Assembly: GCA_016926235.1 (NCBI GenBank)
Contig: JAFGOZ010000016.1
Location: forward strand, 1 to 22,885
Direction: 5' to 3'
From: Bacteroidales bacterium
GTDB lineage: Bacteria > Bacteroidota > Bacteroidia > Bacteroidales > UBA10428
DNA: 22,885 bases
The notes under the pieces were generated by a model. That model did no database searches. It was not told the DNA's origin and saw only the letters and a program-made list of their open reading frames with translations. How positions within the stretch are numbered: the first letter of the stretch is position 1; every line of letters starts with the position of its first letter. The translations under genes and the position numbers were made by a program. Below, in pieces: positions 14,710-22,885 of this stretch.

Positions 14710-15762
14710 CTAATTTAATTTCTTATCATTCCGGTAATTAAAATAAGTTTCTTTCGATATAATACCAACAGGACCCTGATAAATGCCTCCCATTCCAACT
14801 ATATCAAATATTCTTATTGAGATAGTGTTTTTCACGCCAGCTTTTATTATGTTATTAGGGATTTCATAAATTCTATATTGCGTCCATTCCGGACCCACAT
14901 CTTCGGGCCTGGTCATCAACCGTTTATCATTGTAAAATTTACCAGTATTTCCTATAAGAGTGCCATTAAAATAGGTCTGGTCCAGATCATCAATTTTACC
15001 TGCTATTAATAATAAATCCTTATCAGCCAATTCCTTTGGCAGGGTAAATGTTTTTCTGCACCAGGCATAACCATCAATATCCTTATAACCCTGATTTTCC
15101 CAATTGGTTGGGATATACATATTCTTCCAGTTTGTTTCGTCCATATTTTCTTCTTTCCAGTTTGAGTTATCCCCTATTTTAAATTTCCAGATACCCTGCA
15201 AATCAATATCAAGAGGGAATGTGTTTGTGTATTCAAATATCCTGACATTTCCATTTACAATACCTCCCTCACCATAAGTATCAAAAATTCTAATGGCTAT
15301 AACATTCTTTTCATTGAATTTAAGGTATTCTTTCGGTAGATTATAAACCCTGCGCGCATTATAAGCGCTGGTAAATCTGGGAGGGAAGCTGCCTGAAAAT
15401 CCGATAAGATGGCCGTTAAGATATACCTCGTCTACATCATCAATATATCCGAGTTCCAGACCCAGACTTTTATCTTTATAGCTTTCAGGTATAGTAATTA
15501 CTTTTTTGTACCAGGCATATCCGTTGTATCCATTATACCCCTGCGATTCCCAGTTCCCGGGAACATTTATTACCTCCCACATGTCTGAATGCGGATCAGG
15601 TATACTGTCTTCGCTTTTATTAACAATCATAAACCACCACTTTCCTTTCAAAGACATCAAGGTATTTGTCTTCTGAGGATTTGCATTTATGAAGATAAAA
15701 CACAATATAATGATTAGAAAAGCTTTACGGACTACATATGTTTTAATATGCTTTATTTTCAT
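14710..15762 (-). CDS. Exported tandem GH2-type sugar-binding domain protein, no catalytic domain
   Basis: This 350-residue protein has an N-terminal export signal (about 1-29, hydrophobic FLIIILCFIFI). Two homologous jelly-roll modules fill the rest, residues about 34-176 and 185-334. Each repeats the same landmarks in order: GxW near the start, NWExQGY, GYAW, a lysine-rich strand, GxIDDxDxxYxNGxLIG, and IRIFDxxGxGGI. This is the N-terminal sugar-binding fold of GH2 beta-galactosidases and some sialate acetylesterases, but no TIM barrel or esterase domain follows. A carbohydrate-binding or scaffold role at the envelope is inferred. It has no T9SS domain. It is convergent with the cellulase gene and lies downstream of the TonB-like gene, 183 bp away. 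Confidence 0.75.
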   Translation of the reverse strand: MKIKHIKTYVVRKAFLIIILCFIFINANPQKTNTLMSLKGKWWFMIVNKSEDSIPDPHSDMWEVINVPGNWESQGYNGYNGYAWYKKVITIPESYKDKSLGLELGYIDDVDEVYLNGHLIGFSGSFPPRFTSAYNARRVYNLPKEYLKFNEKNVIAIRIFDTYGEGGIVNGNVRIFEYTNTFPLDIDLQGIWKFKIGDNSNWKEENMDETNWKNMYIPTNWENQGYKDIDGYAWCRKTFTLPKELADKDLLLIAGKIDDLDQTYFNGTLIGNTGKFYNDKRLMTRPEDVGPEWTQYRIYEIPNNIIKAGVKNTISIRIFDIVGMGGIYQGPVGIISKETYFNYRNDKKLN

Positions 15763-15945
15763 TATCTTTTATTTTTACATCTTTTTTTTCAAGCTATTCT
15801 TTAGTAGTTCTTTTCAACAGATAAAATTAGTGATATTATTCAGAAAAGACTGGATATATATCTAAGTTTTAAACATTTCTGCATCAGTTGAAGAGGACTA
15901 CAGGATATATCCAAATTCATATCGAATATCGAGCAATTAAGATTT

Positions 15946-16347
15946 TCATTTTCTCTTTTTACATGCTTCATACCAGGGCCTTTTTTCATAGGTAACAGGC
16001 ATAATGAATTTTTTACATCTTAAGTTGTCATCCACAGGAATTGTTGCATTTTCAAGTTTGGTTCTAACCAGGTAATTAAGAATTTGATCCGATCCCTCTA
16101 CATTTATTAGCGTAAAGTTTGCTTTATAGTCAACCCCAAAAGTTATAACGATGGATGCTTTACCAAATTCAGGCAATTCATTGTCGGTTTTATATAAAGC
16201 TTCATTTACCAGTTTTGTAACTCTTTCAATCAGTTCGTTCGAGCTTTTTAATCTTTCAGAAGCAGAATCTGCTTTTTCAAGATTCATAGGATACGCATTG
16301 CATGTTGCGAAAGCGACAAATAATAAGATTACAGTTGTTGTTTTCAT
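15946..16347 (-). CDS. Small exported TonB C-terminal-like protein
   Basis: From ATG at 16347 the protein has 133 residues. It has a clean signal peptide (MKTTTVILLFVAFATCNAYP) and a C-terminal segment ASIVITFGVDYKANFTLINVEG followed by an L-rich helix and KKFIMPVTYE. The order beta-strand, helix, then 'kP..v.Y' strand is that of a TonB C-terminal fold, though weak and without a membrane anchor. An upstream ATG at 16386 would add 13 lysine-rich residues in front of the signal peptide and is less likely. It follows the sensor kinase/regulator genes on the same strand. Its upstream region holds five phased TGTCA/TGTAA half-sites, so it is a good candidate target of that regulator. Confidence 0.65.
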   Translation of the reverse strand: MKTTTVILLFVAFATCNAYPMNLEKADSASERLKSSNELIERVTKLVNEALYKTDNELPEFGKASIVITFGVDYKANFTLINVEGSDQILNYLVRTKLENATIPVDDNLRCKKFIMPVTYEKRPWYEACKKRK

Positions 16348-16390
16348 GATTACTGTTTTTTTGTTTATAATTTTAAGTTTAATCACGATA

Positions 16391-16398
16391 CAATATTA
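16391..16398 (-). promoter_or_regulatory. Candidate -7 element of the TonB-like gene
   Basis: Read on the minus strand this is TAATATTG, one base off TAnnTTTG. It lies 43 nt before the start codon at 16347 and about 20 bp from the nearest phased half-site. There is no good -33 box, which suits an activated promoter. Confidence 0.4.
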
Positions 16399-16418
16399 AC
16401 CCCGGAATATGATTACCA

Positions 16419-16465
16419 TGTCACAGAAAAGTAATGGATTGTAAAAGAATGTCACGGAAATGTAA
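16419..16465 (-). promoter_or_regulatory. Five phased TGTCA/TGTAA half-sites (candidate response-regulator operator)
   Basis: On the + strand TGTCA 16419, AGTAA 16430, TGTAA 16440, TGTCA 16450 and TGTAA 16461 start 11, 10, 10 and 11 bp apart. Direct half-sites one helical turn apart are the binding mode of OmpR/PhoB-family regulators, and TGTCA is the PhoB half-site. The cluster ends 71 bp upstream of the start of the TonB-like gene. The gene for an OmpR/PhoB-family regulator ends about 165 bp away. Confidence 0.6.
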
Positions 16466-16493
16466 GAATAGGTGTTTAGGCTTTAGATTGGTT

Positions 16494-16632
16494 AGGATGC
16501 AGGTGTTTTGGTATTTAGGTTATAGGATATACCTTTTAGTATATAAAAACGCAAAATATTTTTCCTTTACGAACTACATTATAATGATAAATTCTACAAT
16601 CTAACATCCTAACTCCTAAAAACCTGCAGCCT
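16494..16632. repeat. Imperfect inverted repeat after the response regulator gene
   Basis: The left arm AGGATGCAGGTGTTTTGG... (16494-16519) is complementary, with a few mismatches, to the right arm CCTAACTCCTAAAAACC... (16608-16632). The right arm begins inside the regulator's stop codon. The intervening 88 bp is AT-rich. TTAGG-type words recur around it. It may act as a terminator or be a small repeat unit. Confidence 0.45.
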
Positions 16633-17320
16633 AATCTACCAGCTTATAACCTAAACCGTAGAGAGATAAAATTATCTTCGGCTGATTAGGATTTTCTTCA
16701 ATCTTTTGTCTGAGCTTTACAATAAAATTATCAATTGTGCGTGTTGAGGGCTGATAATCGTAACCCCAAATATTTTCTAAGATATCATCTCTTGAAACAA
16801 TAGTGTTTTTATGTTTCCATAAATAGCGGAGCAAATCCAGTTCCTTTGCGGTCATCTTTTGACTTTCTTTGCCATCAAATGCCTCATAATTATCGAAGTT
16901 TATTGTTAATTTACCAATATTTACATAAGTTGTACTGTCCGTATTTGCTGTAGGATCAGGGCTTCTTCGAAGGACAGCTTTTATCCGGGCCAGTAATTCC
17001 CGCAAGCTAAAAGGTTTTGTTATGTAATCATCTGCACCTAATTCTAATCCAAGAACCTTGTCGATCTCTTCTCCCTTTGCAGTTAATAGGATGATAGGAG
17101 TTTTAATTCCTTTTTTTCTGACTTGTTTGCATATGTCAAAACCCGATAGTTTAGGCAGCATGACATCTAACAAAATAAGGTGATAATCATTTTTGAGAAT
17201 CAAATCCAGTCCGGTTTCTCCATCACCTGCCACATCTGCTTCATATCCTTCAAATTCAAGATTATCTTTAAGCCCCTTTTGCATATTGGGTTCATCTTCA
17301 ACTATTAGGATTTTACTCAT
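16631..17320 (-). CDS. OmpR/PhoB-family response regulator
   Basis: This 229-residue DNA-binding response regulator has a receiver domain at about 3-118 with acidic pair Glu8-Asp9, phospho-acceptor Asp52 (LILLDVMLP), Thr80 and Lys102 (DDYITKPF). A winged-helix Trans_reg_C domain at about 130-229 includes KELDLLRYLWKHKNTIVSRDDIL, TRTIDNFIVKLRQKIE and the terminal LYGLGYKLVD. All phosphorylation residues are present. It lies 14 nt downstream of the histidine kinase gene, so the two form one operon. OmpR/PhoB-type regulators bind direct half-sites 10-11 bp apart, and such a cluster occurs at 16419-16465 in front of the next gene. Its signal is unknown. Confidence 0.95.
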   Translation of the reverse strand: MSKILIVEDEPNMQKGLKDNLEFEGYEADVAGDGETGLDLILKNDYHLILLDVMLPKLSGFDICKQVRKKGIKTPIILLTAKGEEIDKVLGLELGADDYITKPFSLRELLARIKAVLRRSPDPTANTDSTTYVNIGKLTINFDNYEAFDGKESQKMTAKELDLLRYLWKHKNTIVSRDDILENIWGYDYQPSTRTIDNFIVKLRQKIEENPNQPKIILSLYGLGYKLVD

Positions 17321-17334
17321 AAAATTAGTTTTTG

Positions 17335-18897
17335 TTATATATATTTGTTTCTTATTGGAAATGTTAGTCGGAAAGTACTCCCTTTATTCACTTCACTTTC
17401 CACATTTACATCGCCATTGTGTGCATTCATGATATGCTTAACAATACTTAAGCCCAAACCGGTTCCTTTTGCTTTATATGCTAATGCTCCTTCGGTTATT
17501 CGATAAAACTTATCAAAAATCAGTTTCTGTTCGTTTGCCGGAATACCAATACCATGGTCTTTCACATCAAGAAACACTTTATCATCATGTATTCCCGTTT
17601 TTAGCTTAATCTGTTTATTCTCATTGCTGTATTTTACTGCATTTTCAAGCAGGTTAATGATTGCATCTGATATGGCTTCTGTGTCAATATAAATATCCGG
17701 AACTTTTTCATGGGGTACAAACGTGTAGCTAAAACCTTCATTATGCAAATGATACTTATAATTGTCAAGAACATTGCTGGTTATCTCATTCAGGTTAGCA
17801 ACCTCCTTTTTATACGTTTTTTTCCCACTATCAATGCGAGAAAAGTTAAGGATATTATTTACTATACCTGATAATCGCTTTGTTTCCTGGCTTATTATTT
17901 TGTAATATTCCATTCGTTTATCATCATTTTTTACCCGGTTCATTTCAAGAGTTTCAATATACATGTTAATAAGTGACAGGGGAGTACGTATTTCGTGAGA
18001 AACATTGGAAATGAATTCTGATTTAAGCTGTACCAGTTGCATCTCTTTTTTGATGTTTCTATAAATATAAAAAATAGCAATCAGGAGAATGATGTCAATA
18101 ATCATAGTCATGATAATATTCATCCTTGATCTTCTGTGAACGAGTTCCTTAATGGTTTCTCCTTTTGTAATAATCCCCAGGTTGTAATCGGGAAATAACC
18201 ACAGAGGCTTTATGATTTCCGGGTTTCCCTTTTCGGGGAGGGTTTCACTGGAATATACTTCTTGCTGATTTCTTTCCTTATATGCAGCAATAATAACCTG
18301 GTCTTTTGTTAAAATCTGCATCCTTGGTCCAAGTATATCCCTGATAAACTGTTCAGCATCGACTAAAAGTGCACAAATCCTGACATCTTTACCGGGTGTC
18401 TTAACAGCAAATAGCAATACATTTATTTTTTGGTTGTTTGAGAAAGGGAGGGATTCAATTTTTCGATATCCTGTTTTATAATAGTTTTGAAGCTTTTTGA
18501 TGATCTCAGGGTTTCTCCTTACAAACGATGTAATCGTATCTTTATTAATCTCGGGGTTTGGATTTATTTCCGCATGTTTAATAGAAAATTCTGTTGTTAT
18601 GCTATCAAAAAGAATAATGCTTTTAGCCTGGTAATTAAGGGAAAGAAAATCAGCAAACTTCCCATCCCTGTCATCAGCATAGAGATACCTGTTTATTTCC
18701 TCAGCCCAGCTGCCCATTATATCATCCGAATATTGGTTTATGGAATTTATAATGGTTTCAAGTTGATCATTGTAGATACTTAATATGATCTGTTCGTTTC
18801 TCTTCAGTGAACTGAACTCATAGGTTGAAAAAAGTACACCCGGTAAGAGCAACACAATAATTAACAGGATAATTATATTAATTGAGCTATTCTTCAT
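17335..18897 (-). CDS. Membrane sensor histidine kinase
   Basis: This 520-residue sensor has a first membrane helix at about 7-24 and a periplasmic sensor of about 235 residues (25-258) that I cannot assign to a named family. The second helix is at about 259-279. No HAMP domain is visible: only about 20 residues separate the helix from the HisKA domain. The H-box FISNVSHEIRTPLS has phospho-acceptor His301. The ATPase domain shows the N-box INLLENAVKYS (Asn419), the G1 box DHGIGIP (447-453), an F-box near 461-465 (FDKFY) and the G2 box GTGLGLS (478-484). The kinase is complete. It is first in an operon with the regulator gene. A loose cluster of TGTAA/TGTTA words (about 18949-18985) upstream might allow autoregulation. 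Confidence 0.93.
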   Translation of the reverse strand: MKNSSINIIILLIIVLLLPGVLFSTYEFSSLKRNEQIILSIYNDQLETIINSINQYSDDIMGSWAEEINRYLYADDRDGKFADFLSLNYQAKSIILFDSITTEFSIKHAEINPNPEINKDTITSFVRRNPEIIKKLQNYYKTGYRKIESLPFSNNQKINVLLFAVKTPGKDVRICALLVDAEQFIRDILGPRMQILTKDQVIIAAYKERNQQEVYSSETLPEKGNPEIIKPLWLFPDYNLGIITKGETIKELVHRRSRMNIIMTMIIDIILLIAIFYIYRNIKKEMQLVQLKSEFISNVSHEIRTPLSLINMYIETLEMNRVKNDDKRMEYYKIISQETKRLSGIVNNILNFSRIDSGKKTYKKEVANLNEITSNVLDNYKYHLHNEGFSYTFVPHEKVPDIYIDTEAISDAIINLLENAVKYSNENKQIKLKTGIHDDKVFLDVKDHGIGIPANEQKLIFDKFYRITEGALAYKAKGTGLGLSIVKHIMNAHNGDVNVESEVNKGSTFRLTFPIRNKYI

Positions 18898-19000
18898 CAG
18901 GAATCAGAAGATGTACTGGTTAATAAACCGAAAAGTACAAAATTTAAATGTAACTGGTTGTATCATGTGTTAATTTGTTATGTTCTGATTTTTGAGAGCA

Positions 19001-19037
19001 TAAAAAAAGCACGCAATTCCATGTGTGCTTTTTTTAT
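19001..19037 (-). terminator. Bidirectional rho-independent terminator
   Basis: GCACGC (19009-19014) pairs with GTGTGC (19023-19028), with one G-U pair. It is flanked by a run of seven A on the left and seven T on the right, which extends the stem and gives a U-tract in either direction. It lies 14 nt after the stop codon of the pectate lyase gene. Confidence 0.75.
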
Positions 19038-19050
19038 AGTTTATTTATAG

Positions 19051-22000
19051 CTATTTTCTAATTACCAATTGTTTAGTAAATACCTGCTTATTATTTACTA
19101 CCTGAATGATATACATTCCGTTTGCCAGGCTTTCAGTGCAAATTATATGGTTAATTCCCACGGGAAGTTTGTTTGAAAAAACTAACTCACCGGTTAAATC
19201 ATATATATAAATGATATTGTTTTGATGGATGTTTTCAGGAAGAACAATGTTCACGAATTGACCTGCAGGATTAGGATATATTAAAATATCGGAACCAGCA
19301 GTATAATCACTTACATGAGGTGGTATGGGATGGCAGTTAACCATACTTATTTCTTTTCCTGTAAATTGAATGTAATCTATATTTGCTAAGCCACCAGATG
19401 TTGTAGCTTCCATCCTTATGTTATGGATCCCTGTATCCATAGGAACTATAGCAGATGTAATTTCCCATGTCGACCATGATCCAGTGGATGGAAGACTTAT
19501 ATTTGGGGTAACAATTACACCGTCAACAAGGAAATTGCCAGGTCTGTCACCAGAGGCAAGTGCATAACGGATTTCCAAAAGGAACGAATCTTTTTCAGAT
19601 ACATCAATTAACCAATCACATCCTTCACCTATAGCATTTTCAGTGTTTATGAAACCGGAACCTGTATAACCTGGATTATCAGGGATAATAGTACCTCCAC
19701 TATCCACACTACAAAAACTAATATCATCTTCCTGAATAATGATGGCTACATCTCCTGCTTCAAGTACAAAGAACATTACAGAAGAGGATTTACCAGGTTT
19801 ACCATAGCTGTCAAATGCCACTGCATAAGCAGTATAGTTGCCCTTAGGGAAACTATCAATGGTTACGGAATAAGGAGCAGAACCGTCCTCTCCAATTTTA
19901 TCTTCATTAATAAAGAATTTTACTTTAGAAATACCATCTGGATCTGATGCATTAGCCTCGATTGTGACTGTGTCACCTATATAAAATATTGAATCCGGGG
20001 AGGGAGAAATGATAGAAACAATGGGCGCGTCGTTTATATCTCCGGCACAGTCTTCGGATCTGATGCCTTTCCCTCTAAGTATGATATAGTCTATGTTGGG
20101 TAGCCCATTTTCTGTTGAGGCTTGCAGTCTTAAGTAATTATAACCAGTATCCAAAATCGCTTCTGCCGAAGCAAGTATCCATGTATCATATGATCCGGAA
20201 GCCGGAAGGCTAATATATGAGTTAACGGGTTCATAACTGGAAACTAACATTGCAGATCTGTTTTGACTACCTTCAGCATATCTGATTACTATTATTACGG
20301 TGTCTTTTTCACTTACGTATATCTTATAGTCAATACCTGCTCCAACAGCATTTGTTGAGTTGCAGAAACCTGTTCCTGTATAACCTTCATGATCAGTGTC
20401 AATAGTTCCGTCTAATCCGCAAAAAGCACTATCATTTTCCTGTATTAAGATGTTTACCACTCCTGAGTCTGCCGCTCCTAAAACGAGAATACTTATCCGA
20501 TCGTAGCTCTCAAGACCTTTTTCGTCAATCGCTTTTACATAGATATCATGATTACCTTCTATTATACTATCAATTTGATATGAATAAGGAGCCGTATCAT
20601 CTTCTCCAAGTATTGTGCTGTTTAAGTAAAATTCCAGTTTGCTTACACTTACATCATCTGTTGCTGTTGCAGTTATTATTACTGAATCTCCCGCATTATA
20701 TATGCTTCCTGAAGCAGGTGCTGTAATTACAACCTCAGGGGGTAAATTTGTGTCAATATAATACTCTAAAATAAATTGTTGACTATTGTCAATACTTAAG
20801 GTGTTTTGAATGATTTTTGCCTCATTTGTAGTGGCTTGCCCTTCAATATCCAGCGCTTTTCCACTTCCTTTATTTATAATGTTAAAATAATTATTGCCCA
20901 GGTCAGCGACTTTCCAAAGCTGATTGTCTCCACCGGTAAAAGGATTTTGAATGATATAGGCTCCATCAGAAAGTGAACTACCCTCTACATTCATGGCTAA
21001 CCCGGAATGTACGTTTATAATAACAAAGTAGGTTGTGTCAATGGAAACCAATGTCCATAGCTGATTTTCAGTATAATCAGCAGTATCCTGTACTACACTT
21101 CCATCTGCAAGAGAACTGGAGTCTAATATTTCTAAAAACTTACTGCTATGGCGGTTTATTAGGTTATATGTACCTCCCATTCTGTAATCTACAATATGGT
21201 TAAGGTATTCTTCAACATTTGTATAACCATCTGAATCAGCATCTCCATTACCATCTGCTGCCGAATTGGGGTTTAATCCGTGTACAATTTCCCATGCATC
21301 AGGCATTCCGTCACGATCAGTATCTACAGGAGGTATTCCGGTACCAACTCTTCCTACATTGCGTGAAATCCCGTTGTCTTCTTCATCAACGATAATTTGA
21401 CCTGCCGTTCCATATGATGCAAGTTGCCCCACAAGTAATTTGTCAACAGAATCTCTGGCAATGGAGGGCCCTACATTATTTATTACATAGGTTATAGCAT
21501 TTTGTGCAGAATATAAACTATCTACGCCAGGGTAATTATATGGGCTTGCTACAACTGTTGCTGAAGTGTAATTTGTGATTAACGATCCATTTAAAACGCC
21601 ATCTTTGTTAGCATCCACCCAGTTGTCATTGCCATAAATATGATAATTAGCATTTGCACCAGTGAAATGTGTGTTTGAAAGAGAACTAGGGCCATAAATA
21701 AAATAATTGCCGAGCATATTACAATATGATTGTCCTTCAGAATCACCTCCCATTATGAATCCATTTTCCATCCAATTGTACAGCACAGAATTAATGAATT
21801 CATGTGTGCCTTTTGCTTTTGGATTTCTTGTAACATTATCAATAAATAAAGAACGTATTACAGACCATTTGCCACTTTGGAATAAACCTCCTGTAGAATG
21901 GCCAACAATGTCGATTCCCTGACCTATTATACAATCCTGGAATGTAATGCTGTCAATGTTTGACCCATTAATATCAACAGTACCGTCCCATCCCCAGGAA

Positions 22001-22467
22001 ACAGAAACATGATCGAACATATAGCCCTGACCATCAGATATTCCAAGAGCATCTTTTCTGTAATCCCCGTTTTTTCCCATACGGAAACGGATATACCTTA
22101 TGATAGTATTTCCTGATTGATCATTTAAAGCAATACCGTTGCCATAAATTGTAATTCCTTCTCCGGGTGCAGTCTGACCAGCAATTGTAATGTTCTTTTG
22201 TATTACAATTCTTGAGGTAATGTTAATTACTCCACCCACATCAAATACAACAATCCGGTTTGGCTGACTAACCGCATCGCGAAAAGATCCTTCCCCTGAG
22301 TCATTCAGATTGGTTACATGGTAAACTGTGCCACCACGGCCACCTGTGGTGTATTTTCCAAAACCTTCGGCACCAGGGAATGCAGGTGTCTGGGCATTTG
22401 TGTAAACACAAACGGCTATCAGTGCAGCTAATATAGTAAAAGCTCTATGAAATGAAATGTTATACAT
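19051..22467 (-). CDS. Secreted multimodular PL1-type pectate lyase with T9SS domain
   Basis: This 1138-residue protein has a signal peptide at 1-25 (VYTNAQ). A right-handed beta-helix lyase domain spans about 28-372: FPGAEGFGKYTTGGRGG, GSFRDAVS, TIAGQTAPGEG, MFDHVSVSWGWDGTVDI and TRNPKAKGTHEFINSVLYNW, the pattern of PL1-type enzymes that cleave pectate by beta-elimination. A thrombospondin-3-like calcium segment follows (DTDRDGMPDAWE... at 382-420). A ricin/CBM13-type lectin domain spans about 432-568 (three QLW or QQF repeats). An Ig-like domain spans 577-663, CBM6-like module 1 spans 672-799, Ig-like domain 2 spans 814-902, and CBM6-like module 2 spans 907-1037. The T9SS sorting domain spans about 1060-1138 (IYPNPAGQFVNI). 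The CBM6-like modules share ENDxxFCxxDGT, GYTGxGF and NIDYI with the GH12 protein. It is a single-gene transcript closed by the terminator at 19001-19037. Confidence 0.93.
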   Translation of the reverse strand: MYNISFHRAFTILAALIAVCVYTNAQTPAFPGAEGFGKYTTGGRGGTVYHVTNLNDSGEGSFRDAVSQPNRIVVFDVGGVINITSRIVIQKNITIAGQTAPGEGITIYGNGIALNDQSGNTIIRYIRFRMGKNGDYRKDALGISDGQGYMFDHVSVSWGWDGTVDINGSNIDSITFQDCIIGQGIDIVGHSTGGLFQSGKWSVIRSLFIDNVTRNPKAKGTHEFINSVLYNWMENGFIMGGDSEGQSYCNMLGNYFIYGPSSLSNTHFTGANANYHIYGNDNWVDANKDGVLNGSLITNYTSATVVASPYNYPGVDSLYSAQNAITYVINNVGPSIARDSVDKLLVGQLASYGTAGQIIVDEEDNGISRNVGRVGTGIPPVDTDRDGMPDAWEIVHGLNPNSAADGNGDADSDGYTNVEEYLNHIVDYRMGGTYNLINRHSSKFLEILDSSSLADGSVVQDTADYTENQLWTLVSIDTTYFVIINVHSGLAMNVEGSSLSDGAYIIQNPFTGGDNQLWKVADLGNNYFNIINKGSGKALDIEGQATTNEAKIIQNTLSIDNSQQFILEYYIDTNLPPEVVITAPASGSIYNAGDSVIITATATDDVSVSKLEFYLNSTILGEDDTAPYSYQIDSIIEGNHDIYVKAIDEKGLESYDRISILVLGAADSGVVNILIQENDSAFCGLDGTIDTDHEGYTGTGFCNSTNAVGAGIDYKIYVSEKDTVIIVIRYAEGSQNRSAMLVSSYEPVNSYISLPASGSYDTWILASAEAILDTGYNYLRLQASTENGLPNIDYIILRGKGIRSEDCAGDINDAPIVSIISPSPDSIFYIGDTVTIEANASDPDGISKVKFFINEDKIGEDGSAPYSVTIDSFPKGNYTAYAVAFDSYGKPGKSSSVMFFVLEAGDVAIIIQEDDISFCSVDSGGTIIPDNPGYTGSGFINTENAIGEGCDWLIDVSEKDSFLLEIRYALASGDRPGNFLVDGVIVTPNISLPSTGSWSTWEITSAIVPMDTGIHNIRMEATTSGGLANIDYIQFTGKEISMVNCHPIPPHVSDYTAGSDILIYPNPAGQFVNIVLPENIHQNNIIYIYDLTGELVFSNKLPVGINHIICTESLANGMYIIQVVNNKQVFTKQLVIRK

Positions 22468-22885
22468 AATATGAAATAATTAAATTGTATGTTTTCAAAA
22501 TAGGGTTAAAAATAGATTTTTTATTTGGAGAATGGAAATAGTGTGGAGTTTTTTTAAACATGGGTAAGACTCAAATTGTAATATTTCAATAACACAATTT
22601 AACAGGGATGATATTACTAAAATCCATTTTTCAAAACTCCTGAGTAATCAACAATATCATTAAGATAAGCAGCATATGATAGATTCTGATCCGAGGCATA
22701 TAAAGTTCGTTTTAACGTCTTTTTGACCGTATTTCAGAATCTTCTAAAATAATATCACATGAAATACAGTCGACGATTCCTATACAAACGATTTACAATA
22801 TTTTCATCTGTTTATAATTTATTTTTAATGGTCAGATGGAACATCCACGAAGCTTTTACCTGAGCGGATGATTTTCGCTTATAAT
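22468..22885. other. Upstream region of the pectate lyase gene; mostly no recognisable feature
   Basis: I see no perfect TAnnTTTG box on the minus strand; TATTTTG, one base short, lies near 22496-22502. At the far end a minus-strand frame running in from the window edge ends at 22812 with residues KASWMFHLTIKNKL and a stop. It could be the tail of a gene beyond the window, but 23 codons are too few to judge. Confidence 0.4.

Noticed and set aside
18949..18985. Second regulator-site cluster upstream of the kinase gene
   Set aside because: TGTAA, TGTAT, TGTTA and TGTTA occur, but the spacing drifts (10, 9, 8 bp), so phasing is not convincing.
22812..22883. Minus-strand frame entering from the right window edge
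   Set aside because: Only 23 codons before the stop are visible, too little to call a partial gene.

Overview
The window looks like a chromosomal stretch of a polysaccharide-degrading member of the Bacteroidota, possibly a Bacteroidales or Marinilabiliales relative. Three large exported proteins end in type IX secretion (T9SS) sorting domains (YPNP or YPVP-type C-termini). The DNA is AT-rich, genes mostly lack Shine-Dalgarno sequences, and several starts follow TAnnTTTG-like boxes, the -7 element typical of this phylum. No replication, translation or other core housekeeping gene is present, so this is an accessory region.

Layout. 1-580 has no intact gene but holds a decayed tRNA-like sequence and a direct repeat of its 3' part. 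580-1852 carries a Cys-rich DUF3795 protein with its own terminator and a Fpg/Nei-type DNA glycosylase lacking the N-terminal proline. 1853-3581 is scarred: a nested REP/BIME-like structure, a terminator, a 5'-truncated AbiEi-type antitoxin gene, and a striking array of about twelve 20-21 bp repeats that looks like a transposon end. 3582-5300 is a GH13 glucanotransferase/debranching-type enzyme. 5542-10817 is very AT-rich: an exported protein of unknown function, a lipoprotein signal-peptide relic, a LamG-T9SS protein, a lipoprotein, and an ECF sigma factor coupled to a membrane protein. 10932-12095 (-) is a CapA-type protein.

The right half is a plant-polysaccharide locus. It holds a T9SS endoglucanase (GH12 + Ig-like + CBM60-like + CBM6-like), a tandem lectin-like protein without a catalytic domain, a sensor kinase/response regulator pair, a small TonB-C-like secreted protein, and a 1138-residue PL1-type pectate lyase. 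The lyase carries ricin-like, Ig-like and two CBM6-like modules. The CBM6-like modules of the cellulase and the lyase are clearly of one family, which suggests the two enzymes bind the same class of target on plant cell walls.

The most interesting non-coding signals are the 12-unit repeat array (3224-3475), five TGTCA/TGTAA half-sites at 10-11 bp spacing in front of the TonB-like gene beside an OmpR/PhoB-family regulator (16419-16465), 22-bp direct repeats upstream of the cellulase (12228-12274), and a MITE-like inverted repeat after it (14498-14620). I did not find a clear multi-gene defence system or CRISPR array.
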